The notes: generated by a model not told the origin, from the letters alone. DNA of 40,928 nucleotides from Terriglobia bacterium (GCA_020073465.1 JAIQFC010000046.1:1-40928); one strand, 5' to 3'. Shown: positions 14,879 through 24,900, counted from the stretch's first letter. Numbers and translations are program-made.

Positions 14879-17245
14879 ATGGCTGACGTAACACTCACTG
14901 TCGACGGCAAGAAGCTCACCGCTCCCGCGGGCACTCTGCTCATCGAAGCCTGCAAGAGCGTGGGCATCGAAGTGCCTTCCTTCTGCTATTACCCCAACCT
15001 CTCCCTGCAGGGCGCCTGCCGCATGTGCCTGGTGAAAATCGAAAAGATGCCCAAGCTGCAAACCGCCTGCACCACCGTGGTCAGCGAAGGCATGGTGGTC
15101 ACCAGCGACAGCGACGAGATTCGCCAGGCCCGCAAGTCGATGGTCGAACTGCTCCTGGGCAACCATCCGCTTGATTGCCCCGTCTGTGACGCCGGGGGCG
15201 AGTGCGAACTGCAGGACATGACGTTCTCCTACGGCGCCGCCGAATCGAAGTTCATGGAGGCCAAAAACCACAAGGAAGAGCAGCAGTGGTCTCCCGTAGT
15301 TTTCTTCGACCGCCCGCGCTGCATTCTCTGTTACCGCTGCGTCCGCGTGTGCGGCGAGGCCATGGACGTCTGGGCCCTCGGTGTGCAGAATCGCGGCGTG
15401 AGTTCCGTCATCGCACCCAATAAACAAGATCACCTCGAGTGCGAAGAATGCGGCATGTGCATCGACATCTGCCCCGTCGGCGCGCTCACCTCCGGCGCGT
15501 ATCGCTACAAGACCCGCCCCTGGGAGATGAAGCACGTCGGCACCATCTGCACTCACTGCGGTGATGGCTGCAAGACCACGCTCGGCGTGCGCCGCGCCGA
15601 CACTGGCATGGAAATCGTCCGCGGCGACAATCGCGACAAAAGCGGCACCAATGGCGACTTCCTCTGCATCAAAGGCCGCTACGCCTTCGATTTCGCGAAT
15701 CATGAGGACCGCCTCACCCAACCTCTGATCCGCAAGAATGGAAAGCTCACTCCCTCGACCTGGGAAGAGGCCTTCACCCTGATCGGGAAGAAGCTCGCCG
15801 ACGTCCGCGACAAAGACGGGGGCCAGACCATCGGTGTTATCGGCTCAACCCGTACCACGAATGAAGAAGCCTACCTGCTATCGAAGTTCGCCCGCGTGGT
15901 CTTGAAGACGAACAACGTCGACCACCACCGCACCGCCGACTTCCCGGCCTTCGCATCCGCACTACGCGGCAAGCCAGAGGCAACCGCAAGGATGGCAGAT
16001 GTGTTCAGCGCCCCTGCCATCCTGCTGATCGGAAATGACCCAACCGACCAGCACCCGCTGCTCGCCTACCAGATTCGCAACAACGTCCGGCTGCACCGCG
16101 CGCGTCTGTACGTAGTCAATTCCAGTCCGATCAAGCTTCGCCGCCAGGCAACGAACTTCACGCAGATTCCAGCCGGTGCCGAAGGCAAGTTCGCGGCATT
16201 CCTGGCAGGTAACGATGCCGCCGCCGATGGGCTTGCGAGTCTGTCTAAGACCAAGGACGAGTCACTCGACCTGCTCGCACTTCGCGGCAAGCTGCTGGCA
16301 GAAGAAGATCTCATCATCATTTTCGGCTCGGAACTCCGCGGAAGCGACATCGCCAACATCGTGAACTCCGCCTCCCTCATCCCCGGAGCGAAGTTCCTCT
16401 GCCTCGCTGATTACGCCAACTCTCGCGGTGCCGCGGACATGGGCCTTTATCCCGACTTACTCCCCGGCTATCACGCCGCTGCCACCAGCAGCCAATTTCA
16501 TCAGGAGTGGGGAGACATCCCGCAGACACCGGGGCTCGACCTTCCCGGCATGGTCAACTCTGCAGAAGACGGAAAGCTGAAAGCGCTCTATGTTGTCGGC
16601 TCAAATCCCGTCGGACGCCTCAGCCTTGATCCCTTCGTATTCTCGAAAAGCTTCGTCGTCGTGCAAGACATATTCCTGACCGAAACCGCGGTAATGGCCG
16701 ACGTGGTTCTTCCAGCCGCCAATGCCTACGAAAAATCCGGCACGTTCACCAACACCTGCGGCGACCTGCAGTTGGTGAAAAAGGCCGGTGAAGTTGCCGG
16801 TACGAAATCCGATTTCGAAATGATCGTCCGTATCGCCGACGCCATGGGCTTCGATATCAAGAAGCTAATCCCCTTCGGCGGCGCCATGCGCGCCGACATG
16901 GGACAGTCCCGCGGAGCCCAGTCCGGCGAAGCCGATCGTCACGCCGTCTGGCTCGAAATGCACGGACTCGAGCCCAAGCTGAGCCCGCTCGATCCCATGG
17001 CGATTCTCGATGAGATCCAGCGCCTGGTTCCCGGCTACGACGTCTCGCGAATGAATCTGCTGGCCGGCAATAGCGAGCACACGACCTTGGCCAACAGCGG
17101 CCCCGGCGTCACGCACAAGCCGGAGTCGATTCTCCCGGCCAACGATACCCTGTTCACTTCCGGCACGCTGGGACGTTATTCGCGCGCCCTGAATTCCGTG
17201 ATGGAAAGTCGTGAAGTCAAAACGACCGAAGTAGCAGCCGACTAG
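14879..17245 (+). CDS. nuoG: NADH-quinone oxidoreductase subunit G
   Basis: 788 residues. The N-terminal [2Fe-2S] ferredoxin domain has CYYPNLSLQGACRMC with a later TAC. The His-Cys cluster follows (LLGNHPLDCPVCDAGGEC), then two [4Fe-4S] motifs (CILCYRCVRVC and CEECGMCIDICPVG). The N7-type CTHCGDGC with CIKGR further on is retained. The molybdopterin-oxidoreductase-like domain (about 250-700) has no functional Mo site in this family. It conducts electrons from NuoF toward NuoI. NuoI, the next carrier, is not encoded here. Confidence 0.96.
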   Translation: MADVTLTVDGKKLTAPAGTLLIEACKSVGIEVPSFCYYPNLSLQGACRMCLVKIEKMPKLQTACTTVVSEGMVVTSDSDEIRQARKSMVELLLGNHPLDCPVCDAGGECELQDMTFSYGAAESKFMEAKNHKEEQQWSPVVFFDRPRCILCYRCVRVCGEAMDVWALGVQNRGVSSVIAPNKQDHLECEECGMCIDICPVGALTSGAYRYKTRPWEMKHVGTICTHCGDGCKTTLGVRRADTGMEIVRGDNRDKSGTNGDFLCIKGRYAFDFANHEDRLTQPLIRKNGKLTPSTWEEAFTLIGKKLADVRDKDGGQTIGVIGSTRTTNEEAYLLSKFARVVLKTNNVDHHRTADFPAFASALRGKPEATARMADVFSAPAILLIGNDPTDQHPLLAYQIRNNVRLHRARLYVVNSSPIKLRRQATNFTQIPAGAEGKFAAFLAGNDAAADGLASLSKTKDESLDLLALRGKLLAEEDLIIIFGSELRGSDIANIVNSASLIPGAKFLCLADYANSRGAADMGLYPDLLPGYHAAATSSQFHQEWGDIPQTPGLDLPGMVNSAEDGKLKALYVVGSNPVGRLSLDPFVFSKSFVVVQDIFLTETAVMADVVLPAANAYEKSGTFTNTCGDLQLVKKAGEVAGTKSDFEMIVRIADAMGFDIKKLIPFGGAMRADMGQSRGAQSGEADRHAVWLEMHGLEPKLSPLDPMAILDEIQRLVPGYDVSRMNLLAGNSEHTTLANSGPGVTHKPESILPANDTLFTSGTLGRYSRALNSVMESREVKTTEVAAD

Positions 17246-17277
17246 CTCCGCTTGTAATCGGTGGCAGGGACTAGCCG

Positions 17278-17360
17278 CGGAGCGGCGCAAGAATGCAGCC
17301 CACGGCGTAAGCCGTGGGTAGAACGACAAAAAATGGCAAGCCCCGAAGGGGCGAAAGAGA
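17278..17360 (+). repeat. CCCACGGC hairpin repeat, copy 2 (nuoG-nuoH spacer)
   Basis: CCCACGGC (17299-17306), GTAA, GCCGTGGG (17311-17318), then AAGCCCCGAAGGGGCGAAAG. It aligns over about 80 bases with the copy at 12772-12850, in the same orientation. Confidence 0.65.
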
Positions 17361-17419
17361 AACCTGACAGCACGTCGCTTCTGAACTCGCACTGACCTGT
17401 TCAGAAGCTGATAGAAAAC

Positions 17420-18457
17420 ATGCCGCTAGACACCCTCACCTTCGTGATCGTATCCGTGATCAAGTCCGCGATCACGCTCCTCATCTTGTTGACCGCCGTC
17501 GCCTACACTGTCTGGCTCGAGCGCAAAGTCGTCGGCCACATGCAAAATCGCTGGGGACCCACGCGCGTCGGCCCATTTGGCTTGCTGCAGCCCGCCGCTG
17601 ACGGCATCAAGTTCCTGCTGAAAGAGGATCTAACCCCGCCTCACGTCTACAAGCCGCTGTTTATCGCGGCCCCCATGATGGCGGTGATCTTCGCCCTGAC
17701 ATCGATTTCTGTAATTCCGATCGGAAATTCATTCTGGATTGGCAATCATCCCATTCCGCTGCAGATCACCGACGTTAACATCGGGTTGCTGCTGATTCTC
17801 GGCGTGACCTCGATGGGCGTCTACGGTGTAGCCCTCGCGGGATGGTCCTCGAACAACAAGTACTCTCTGCTCGGCGGCCTGCGGGCCAGCGCCCAGATGG
17901 TGAGTTACGAAATCTCCCTCGGCCTCTCGCTCGTCGGAGTGCTCATCATGGCCGGCAGCTTCAGCCTCCGCGAGATCGTCGACTCCCAAGCCGGGCATTT
18001 CTGGGGCTTCATCCCCCGCTGGAATATATTCCACGGGCAGATCATCGGCTTCTTCTGCTACCTGATGGCGGCCTATGCGGAAACCAACCGCATCCCGTTC
18101 GACTTGCCTGAGGCCGAAACCGAACTGGTCGCCGGCTACCACACCGAGTACAGCGCGATGAAGTTTGCCATGTTCTTCATGGCCGAATACGCCAACATGA
18201 TCACCGTCGCCTGCCTGGCAACGCTCTTATTCCTGGGCGGATGGCACGGTCCCATCTTCGGTCCAAGGCTGATGCAAGTGCTGCTCCCGATTTTCTGGTT
18301 TGTGGCAAAGGTTTTCGTATTTCTCTTTATCTATATCTGGGTGCGCGGCACGTTGCCGCGTTTCCGTTACGACCAGTTGATGGCGTTCGGCTGGAAATTC
18401 CTGCTGCCGCTCTCGCTGGCAAATTTGATCGCCACCGCAATCGCAGTGGCATGGTGA
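17420..18457 (+). CDS. nuoH: NADH-quinone oxidoreductase subunit H
   Basis: 345 residues, about eight transmembrane helices. Signatures: VWLERKVVGHMQNRWGPTRVGPFGLLQPAADGIKFLLKED (N-terminal helix and quinone entrance) and AAYAETNRIPFDLPEAETELVAGYHTEYSAMKFAMFFMAEYAN (the acidic loop linking quinone binding to proton pumping). Full length. nuoI would normally follow but a 125-base repeat spacer leads straight to nuoJ. Confidence 0.96.
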   Translation: MPLDTLTFVIVSVIKSAITLLILLTAVAYTVWLERKVVGHMQNRWGPTRVGPFGLLQPAADGIKFLLKEDLTPPHVYKPLFIAAPMMAVIFALTSISVIPIGNSFWIGNHPIPLQITDVNIGLLLILGVTSMGVYGVALAGWSSNNKYSLLGGLRASAQMVSYEISLGLSLVGVLIMAGSFSLREIVDSQAGHFWGFIPRWNIFHGQIIGFFCYLMAAYAETNRIPFDLPEAETELVAGYHTEYSAMKFAMFFMAEYANMITVACLATLLFLGGWHGPIFGPRLMQVLLPIFWFVAKVFVFLFIYIWVRGTLPRFRYDQLMAFGWKFLLPLSLANLIATAIAVAW

Positions 18458-18466
18458 GGGAAACAA

Positions 18467-18579
18467 GTTCTCAGTTCTCGGTTCTCAGTTCTCAGCAACG
18501 GCAGGGAAGAACGCCAGCTGAGAAGCCGCCAGCACGGCGGGTTTCACTGAGAACTGACAACTGAGAACTGGGAACTGAT
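18467..18579. repeat. GTTCTCA-unit inverted repeat D, nuoH-nuoJ spacer
   Basis: Left arm 18467-18495 repeats AGTTCTC-type units four times; right arm 18545-18579 carries the complementary GAGAACTG units. Same design as elements A-C but with a different unit. The right arm ends four bases before the nuoJ ATG. Confidence 0.7.
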
Positions 18580-18582
18580 TTC

Positions 18583-19098
18583 ATGCATCTGACCTTATTT
18601 CTGGCCTTCGGAGCGGTCGCCGTCGCAGGCGCAATCAATCTGCTAGCCCAGACTCATCCCATCAACAGCGCCCTGTCGCTGATCGCCGTCATGGCCGCCC
18701 TTGCCGGCGAATATCTTCTGCTCGGCGCAGAGTTCGTCGCCGCCGTGCAAGTCATCGTCTACGCCGGCGCCATCATGGTGCTATTCGTTTTCGTCATCAT
18801 GCTCTTGAATGCCGGAGTCGAAGAGCACACCAAAGGCAGCCGTGTCGCGATCCTGCTGGGCGTCCCCGGCATGTTGCTGGGAAGCATCCTGGTCGCCTGG
18901 GTGGTTCTGCGGCATTCCGGAACCGGATCCGTCGCCATTGGAGCCCTCCCTGGCGATCCCAGGACTATCGGCCAGTTGCTCTTTCACGACTTCCTGCTGC
19001 CTTTTGAAATCACCTCAGTCCTGATCCTGATCGCCATCATGGGCGCCGTGGTACTGGCGAGCAAGCCGCAGGCCGTCCAGAAAGGGAGGGACCACTGA
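18583..19098 (+). CDS. nuoJ: NADH-quinone oxidoreductase subunit J
   Basis: 171 residues, five transmembrane helices. [33 protein letters not shown] is the conserved third helix with the pi-bulge of NuoJ. Its TGA overlaps the nuoK ATG. Membrane arm subunit between NuoH and NuoK. Confidence 0.95.
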   Translation: MHLTLFLAFGAVAVAGAINLLAQTHPINSALSLIAVMAALAGEYLLLGAEFVAAVQVIVYAGAIMVLFVFVIMLLNAGVEEHTKGSRVAILLGVPGMLLGSILVAWVVLRHSGTGSVAIGALPGDPRTIGQLLFHDFLLPFEITSVLILIAIMGAVVLASKPQAVQKGRDH

Positions 19099-19400
19099 TG
19101 GTGCCACTCTCCTACTACCTCGTGCTCAGCGGATTCTTGTTTGCCTGTGGTGTGACTGGATTCCTCATCAAACGGAATATCATCACCATCTTCATGTCGA
19201 TTGAGCTGATGCTCAACGGTGTGAATCTCTCTTTCGTCGCATTCGCCGCGCACTGGCAGTCGCTTGCCGGCCAGGTCTTTGTCTTCTTCGTGATGGTGGT
19301 CGCGGCCGCCGAAGCCGCAGTAGGTCTGGCAATCATCATCGCCGTCTATCGCACGCGCGAGACTCTCAATATCGATCAGGTGAACCTCCTCAAACTATGA
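19098..19400 (+). CDS. nuoK: NADH-quinone oxidoreductase subunit K
   Basis: 100 residues, three helices. [29 protein letters not shown] carries the essential intramembrane Glu, and [19 protein letters not shown] carries the second one. Start overlaps nuoJ; its stop overlaps the nuoL start (ATGA). Confidence 0.96.
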   Translation: MVPLSYYLVLSGFLFACGVTGFLIKRNIITIFMSIELMLNGVNLSFVAFAAHWQSLAGQVFVFFVMVVAAAEAAVGLAIIIAVYRTRETLNIDQVNLLKL

Positions 19401-21361
19401 ACTCGTCCCTCCATCTCTGGCTGATCCCGATCCTCCCGCTCGCGGGCGCCGCCATCAACGGCTTCTTCGGGAAAAAGGCTTCGCGTCACGGAGTCTCAGC
19501 CGTCGGTCTGCTCGCCAGCGGCGCGTCCTTTGCCTGGGCGCTTTGGGTCGCAACCCGCTTTTCCTCGCTCGCGCTTCCCTACCAGGAGTACGTAGCCCAC
19601 TGGATTCGCTCCGGCACCTTCACCGCTGATTTCACCCTCTACCTCGACCAGCTTTCCCTTGTCATGCTGCTCGTCGTCACCGGAGTTGGATTCCTGATTC
19701 ACATCTACTCTGTCGGCTACATGTGGGACGACCCCGGCTACTACCGCTTCTTCTCCTACCTGAACCTGTTCATGTTCTTCATGCTGACCCTGGTCCTGGC
19801 CAACAACTACCTGGTGATGTTCATCGGCTGGGAGGGCGTCGGCCTCTCGTCGTATCTGCTGATCGGTTACTGGTTCACGAAAGATTCCGCCGCCTCAGCC
19901 GGCAAGAAGGCTTTCATCGTCAACCGCATCGGCGATTTCGGATTCCTCATCGGCCTGTTCCTGCTGATCCAGCATTTCGGATCTTTGAATTTCACGCGCG
20001 TGTTTGAAGCGGTGGGACCCATGCCCACAGAATCCGCCGGCGTCGGCCTGCTTACCATTATCGGAATTCTTCTGATGGTCGGCGCCTGCGGCAAGTCCGC
20101 CCAAATCCCGCTCTACGTCTGGCTTCCCGACGCCATGGAAGGTCCCACTCCAGTCTCCGCGCTGATCCACGCGGCGACCATGGTGACCGCCGGCGTGTAC
20201 ATGGTCGCCCGCTCGCACGTCATCTTTGAACATGCGCCCTCTGCGCTAACCGTGGTTGCGATCATTGGCACGCTCACCGCTTTTTTCGCGGCCACCATCG
20301 GCATTGCGCAGACCGACATCAAGAAGGTCCTTGCCTACTCCACCGTCTCGCAGCTCGGCTACATGTTCATGGCCTGCGGCGTTGGGGCCTTCTCCGCCGC
20401 AATCTTCCACCTGATGACCCACGCCTTTTTCAAAGGCCTGCTCTTCCTTGCCGCCGGATCAGTCATTCACGCCGTCGGCGGCGAACAGGACATGCGCAAG
20501 ATGGGCGGCCTCCGTTCCTACATCCCATGGACGTTCCTGACCATGGGCATCGCCACCCTCGCCATCACCGGAATCCCGCCCCTGGCGGGCTTTTGGAGCA
20601 AGGACGAGATCCTCTGGCAGGCCTACTCGAGCCCCCACGGAAGCTGGGTGTTCTGGCTGATCGGAGTCCTCACCGCCTTCATCACCTCCTTCTACATGTT
20701 TCGCCTGCTGTTCATGACCTTCTTCGGCGACTATCACGGAGCGCAAGTCGACGCCCACGGCCACGTCTCGCACGGTCACGACGATCACGGCCACGGCGAG
20801 CCCCACGAGAGCCCGATCGTCATGCTGGCTCCGCTGTTCGTCCTCGCACTGCTATCCGTAGTAGGCGGCATCGTCGGCATCGGTAACCGCTTTGAACATT
20901 TTCTTGCTCCGGTACTCGGTTCCGTTGAAGTCACGGAAGCCGCCGGAGGGACTGCCAGTCACCTCACCGAATACCTGCTTATGGGTATGTCCATCGGCGT
21001 CGCAGCCTTAGGCTTCATCGTTGCCTATGTGCTGTACGTGAGCAAACCGTATCTCCCCCAGAAGATCGCAGATGCCTTGGGCAACTTCTACGAAGCTGTG
21101 GTGAACAAGTACTACGTTGACGAACTCTACGCCACGCTGTTCGTGAAGCCCCTGGTCGATGGCTCGACTCGCATTCTCTGGCAAGGCGTCGACCGCAAGG
21201 TCATCGACGACACCGTCAACGACACCGCCGACGGCGCCCGCCACGTCTCCGACGAAGTTCGCCACATGCAATCCGGCAACCTGCGCTCCTACGCGGGCTG
21301 GATCGCCGCCGGCGCCGCCGTGGTAATCGCCTACATGGTCTGGCTGGGGGTGGGACGATGA
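19397..21361 (+). CDS. nuoL: NADH-quinone oxidoreductase subunit L
   Basis: 654 residues. The antiporter-like core has [16 protein letters not shown] (key Glu), the pumping Lys in [41 protein letters not shown], and [17 protein letters not shown] His-rich loop (about 450-475, [18 protein letters not shown]) lies in the C-terminal third and could bind metal, though it may only be a linker. The C-terminal helix and amphipathic lateral helix region are present ([19 protein letters not shown]). ATGA and GATGAG overlaps bind it to nuoK and nuoM. Confidence 0.96.
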   Translation: MNSSLHLWLIPILPLAGAAINGFFGKKASRHGVSAVGLLASGASFAWALWVATRFSSLALPYQEYVAHWIRSGTFTADFTLYLDQLSLVMLLVVTGVGFLIHIYSVGYMWDDPGYYRFFSYLNLFMFFMLTLVLANNYLVMFIGWEGVGLSSYLLIGYWFTKDSAASAGKKAFIVNRIGDFGFLIGLFLLIQHFGSLNFTRVFEAVGPMPTESAGVGLLTIIGILLMVGACGKSAQIPLYVWLPDAMEGPTPVSALIHAATMVTAGVYMVARSHVIFEHAPSALTVVAIIGTLTAFFAATIGIAQTDIKKVLAYSTVSQLGYMFMACGVGAFSAAIFHLMTHAFFKGLLFLAAGSVIHAVGGEQDMRKMGGLRSYIPWTFLTMGIATLAITGIPPLAGFWSKDEILWQAYSSPHGSWVFWLIGVLTAFITSFYMFRLLFMTFFGDYHGAQVDAHGHVSHGHDDHGHGEPHESPIVMLAPLFVLALLSVVGGIVGIGNRFEHFLAPVLGSVEVTEAAGGTASHLTEYLLMGMSIGVAALGFIVAYVLYVSKPYLPQKIADALGNFYEAVVNKYYVDELYATLFVKPLVDGSTRILWQGVDRKVIDDTVNDTADGARHVSDEVRHMQSGNLRSYAGWIAAGAAVVIAYMVWLGVGR

Positions 21362-22875
21362 GCACCGACAACCTCAGCCCCGTAATCCTGACGCTGGTCA
21401 CGTTCGCTCCCTTGGCGGGAGGCCTCCTGTTAGTCCTGCTCCCCCGCCGCGACCGCGACATCCGCATTTTTTCGCTCGTCATCTCGCTGCTGACGTTCGT
21501 TCTCTCCCTGCACCTCCCCGTCTACTTCCATCGAGGCCAAGAAGGCTTTCAGTACCCCATCGACAAGCAGTGGATCTCCAGTCCCAACATCCACTACCAC
21601 ATGGGAATTGACGGCATCTCCATGTGGCTCGTCGTGCTGACCACATTCCTCACACCGCTCTGCGTGCTGATCTCCTGGAAGTCAGTCCATGAACGCGTGA
21701 AGGAGTTTTTCATCCTCCTGCTGATCCTCGAGACCGCGCTAATCGGCGTCTTCACCTCGCTCGACCTGTTCCTCTTCTACTTCTTCTGGGAAGCCACGCT
21801 GATCCCCATGGCCTTGCTGATCGGCATGTTCGGCCACGAGCGCAAGGTTTACGCCGCTGTGAAGTTCTTCCTGTACACGATGATCGCCTCCGTCTTTATG
21901 CTGGCCGCGATCCTGTGGCTCTACGCCCACACCGGCAGCTTCGACTTCGTCACCATTCGTAATCAGATTGCCAGCGGCGCAGTGCCAAATTTCCCCGCCG
22001 CAGCCCAGTGGCTCTTCCTCGGCTTCTTCCTGGCATTTGCCGTCAAAGTTCCGCTCTTCCCATTCCACACCTGGCTGCCCGACGCCCACGTCGAAGCCCC
22101 CACCGCCGGATCAGTTCTGCTGGCAGGGGTCCTGCTGAAGATGGGCACCTATGGCATGCTGCGCTTCAATCTCGGCCTGTTCCCCGAGCAGTCGCGCCAC
22201 AACGCTCCCTGGGTCGTCACCCTCGCCCTGATCGGCATCATCTATGGTGCGCTCGTCGCCATGGTCCAGCCCAACATGAAGAAGCTGATCGCCTACTCCT
22301 CGGTCAGCCATCTCGGTTTCGTAGTGCTAGGAATCTTCAGCTTCACACAAGCCGGCCTGAACGGCGCAGTCTTCGTCATGCTCGCCCACGGAGTCGCTAC
22401 CGGCGCTCTCTTCATGCTCGCCGGCGTCGTCCACGAACGCCGCCACACTTACGAAATCAGCGAGTTCGGCGGCCTCGCTTCCATCGCGCCCGTGTACGCA
22501 GCCTCCTTCCTATTCATCGTGCTCGCCTCGGTCGGCTTGCCCATGCTGAACGGTTTCATCGGCGAATTCCTGGTCCTCAGCGGAGCGTTCCAGGCCAAAG
22601 CCCTCTACGGAGTCCTCGCCGCCACCGGCGTGATCTGGAGTGCCGCGTATCTCTTGTGGATGTATCAGCGAGTCTTCTTCGGAAAAGTGACGCATCCCAT
22701 CAACAATTCCATGCGCGATCTTGTTGGCTTCGAAAAGGCCGCGATCTGGCCCTGCGCTGCAGCCGCCTTGGTCATGGGCGTGGCTCCCATCCTGTGGCTG
22801 GGCGCGATTGATCCCGCGGTGCAGTCGGCGCTCACTCCCTTCGCCCAACTCGCGAGCAAGGTGGTCGGTCAATGA
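21358..22875 (+). CDS. nuoM: NADH-quinone oxidoreductase subunit M
   Basis: 505 residues, about 14 helices. Signatures: FYFFWEATLIPMALLIGMFG (key Glu), AVKVPLFPFHTWLPDAHVEAPTAGSVLLAGVLLKMGTYGMLRF (pumping Lys) and KKLIAYSSVSHLGFVVLGIF. Full length. It overlaps nuoL and nuoN by four bases at each end, indicating translational coupling. Confidence 0.96.
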   Translation: MSTDNLSPVILTLVTFAPLAGGLLLVLLPRRDRDIRIFSLVISLLTFVLSLHLPVYFHRGQEGFQYPIDKQWISSPNIHYHMGIDGISMWLVVLTTFLTPLCVLISWKSVHERVKEFFILLLILETALIGVFTSLDLFLFYFFWEATLIPMALLIGMFGHERKVYAAVKFFLYTMIASVFMLAAILWLYAHTGSFDFVTIRNQIASGAVPNFPAAAQWLFLGFFLAFAVKVPLFPFHTWLPDAHVEAPTAGSVLLAGVLLKMGTYGMLRFNLGLFPEQSRHNAPWVVTLALIGIIYGALVAMVQPNMKKLIAYSSVSHLGFVVLGIFSFTQAGLNGAVFVMLAHGVATGALFMLAGVVHERRHTYEISEFGGLASIAPVYAASFLFIVLASVGLPMLNGFIGEFLVLSGAFQAKALYGVLAATGVIWSAAYLLWMYQRVFFGKVTHPINNSMRDLVGFEKAAIWPCAAAALVMGVAPILWLGAIDPAVQSALTPFAQLASKVVGQ

Positions 22876-24414
22876 TGCCGCTCACCGCCGCGCTTCTCCA
22901 GACGATCCCCACGGGCACGGAATACGTTCGTATCCTGCCCGAACTGGTGCTCTCCGCCTTCGGCATCGTGATCATGCTGCTCGATCCCATCCTCGATGAG
23001 GAGAAGAGTCAGAAAAGTCTCGGCCTGATTGCCCTCCTCGGCACCCTCGCCGGCCTGGCCTCGACCTGGTACATGTCGCAATCTCCCGGCCTTGCGTTCT
23101 CGAACATGGTGCGTGTCGACGCCTTCAGCGTGTTTTTCCACGTCCTCGTCATCGCGGTTGCCGCCGTCGTCATCCTGACTTCCTACGAGTACATGACGGT
23201 CCAGAAAATCCGCGCCGGCGAATATTACGGCCTCATCCTGTTCGGCGTCGTCGGCATGGCCTTGATGTCCTCCGCTGTCGAGCTGGTCTTGATTTTCATC
23301 GCCCTCGAGATCTCCTCAATTTCTTCCTACATCCTCGCCGGATTCCGGCGCACCGACGCCTCCAGCAGTGAATCCTCGTTGAAGTACTTCCTGCTGGGCT
23401 CATTCGCCACCGCCTTTTTCCTGTACGGCGTCGCGCTCATGTTCGGAGCCACCGGTTCCACCAACATCGACATCATTAGCGGCAAACTCCAGTCCGCCCC
23501 CGCCGAAGTGCTGGTTTACGTCGCCGTCGCGCTGATGTTTGATGTTCGTTGGCCTCGGATTCAAAGTCGCCGCCGCCCCCTTTCACATCTGGACCCCCGA
23601 CGTCTACGAAGGCGCGCCCGCGCCCATCGTCGGATTCATGTCCACCGCCCCCAAAGCCGCGGCCTTCGCCGTCTTGCTGCGGATCGTCTTCGCCATCAAC
23701 GCTCCCGGACGATTCTGGCTGGTCTGGATCTCCGCCGCACTCTCCATGACCCTCGGCAATGTTGGGGCTCTCGTCCAGTCCAACGTAAAGCGCCTGCTCG
23801 CGTACTCCTCGATCGCCCACGCCGGATATCTGCTCGTCGCTTTCGCGATGCTGGCGCCCCAGGATTCCGTCACCGGAATCTCCGCCGCCATGTTCTACAC
23901 CGCCGCCTACGCCGCCATGAACGTCGGTGCTTTCGCCGTGGTCAGCCACTTCGCCAACGCCGGCGAACGCTACGTCACCCTGGAAGACTACGAAGGCCTG
24001 GGCCGCACCTCGCCCCTGCTCGCCGCAACCCTGACCATTTTCTTGCTGTCCCTGATCGGAATACCGATGACCGGCGGATTCTTCGCCAAGTTCTACGTCT
24101 TCAGCGCCGCCCTGAAGGCAAACCTGATCTGGCTCACTCTGATCGGTGTTATCAACAGCGCCATCGGCGCCTACTACTACCTGCGTATCATCGTTGTAAT
24201 GTACATGCGCGAACCCCGCAAGGAGGTCCCCGTCACTCCCATTCCCTTTGCGCTTGGCGTGGCCCTCGCGGTCAGCGTGATCGCCACGCTCTATCTCGGC
24301 ATGCTCCCCAATCGCGTCTTGCGCTACACGCAGAATTCCGCGCAGGGCCTGGTCCAGCAAGCTATTCCTGCCCAGGCCGACACGCTGCCTGTGCGCAAAA
24401 CACGCACCTTCTAG
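22872..24414 (+). pseudogene. nuoN: NADH-quinone oxidoreductase subunit N, frameshifted by a 7-bp duplication
   Basis: The first part (22872 to about 23539) encodes normal NuoN up to [11 protein letters not shown], with LIFIALEISSISSYILAGF. The rest is in the next frame from 23539 ([40 protein letters not shown], then [17 protein letters not shown]) to the stop at 24414. The break is a tandem TGATGTT duplication (23533-23539 and 23540-23546). Removing one copy gives [18 protein letters not shown] and a 511-residue protein of normal length. As it stands, frame one runs on as unrelated sequence to 24545. Everything else in both halves is conserved, so the lesion is recent, reversible by slippage, or a sequence error. 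Confidence 0.88.
23533..23546 (+). repeat. 7-bp tandem duplication in nuoN
   Basis: TGATGTT occurs twice in tandem. Deleting either copy restores the NuoN reading frame exactly. Confidence 0.9.
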
Positions 24415-24450
24415 TCCGTAATCTCTTGTGGAAATCCTCAAAACATGCAT

Positions 24451-24480
24451 TTGACAAGGGGCTTGGGCCGCGTGCATCAT
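24451..24480 (+). promoter_or_regulatory. possible promoter of the Flp-type pilin gene
   Basis: TTGACA (perfect -35) at 24451-24456 with an 18-base spacer to CATCAT (24475-24480, four of six). About 65 bases before the pilin start. Confidence 0.35.
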
Positions 24481-24545
24481 GGGTGCACTTGGAGCCGGTT
24501 CTTTCCTCGTCACAGGGAACGGACAGTGGGCCTGGAGGAGAGTGA

Positions 24546-24710
24546 ATGCACAAGCTGATTCGCAAGCTGTGGTCGGACGATGCGGGGCAAGACATCGCCG
24601 AGTACGCCGTGATGCTGGCTGTCATTCTGGTCCTGGTCGTGGGGACGATTCGCCTCATCGGTACGAACGCCAACAATGCGTTCTCCAGTGTGGCCAGCTC
24701 GATTCAGTAA
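24546..24710 (+). CDS. Flp/Fap-type pilin (54 aa)
   Basis: 54 residues from ATG 24546 with GGAGGAG five bases upstream. The sequence begins MHKLIRKLWSDDAGQDIAEY, then AVMLAVILVLVVGTIRLIG and a short polar C-terminus ending ASSIQ. This is the type IVb Flp pilin layout: a basic leader ending at Gly, a Glu near position +5 of the mature part followed by Tyr, and one hydrophobic helix. A prepilin peptidase would cut after Gly14. No tad/cpa assembly gene is in the window. A promoter-like TTGACA lies upstream and a terminator follows 190 bases downstream, so it may be expressed alone. Confidence 0.85.
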   Translation: MHKLIRKLWSDDAGQDIAEYAVMLAVILVLVVGTIRLIGTNANNAFSSVASSIQ

Positions 24711-24900
24711 TCACGCGGTATGATTGGTTTGCCGATCACTTCGTCAAGGTGGGTTTTCTGTTGTATAGAGCGACATCCATGACTCGATTTACTTCCACCA
24801 TCGCATTCTTCCGCTACTGGTTTACCGGAGCAGCGGTTGCGGCGAAGCTTGGAGGATCGGGACACTAAGAACCACCTGGATTCAATCAAGTTTCAGTCGA

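Noticed and set aside
14858..15721. 287-codon minus-strand frame across nuoG
   Set aside because: Antisense shadow of the Fe-S part of nuoG; Ala/Val/Asp-rich nonsense.
10341..18579. Short-unit arrays as a CRISPR array
   Set aside because: Units are 8-9 bases with no spacers and face each other as inverted arms; no cas genes.
23476..24513. 345-codon minus-strand frame across the second half of nuoN
   Set aside because: Antisense shadow of nuoN; low-complexity Gly/Asp/Gln sequence.
24479..24868. 129-codon plus-strand frame over the Flp pilin
   Set aside because: Out of frame with the pilin, which has a good ribosome-binding site and a clear family match.
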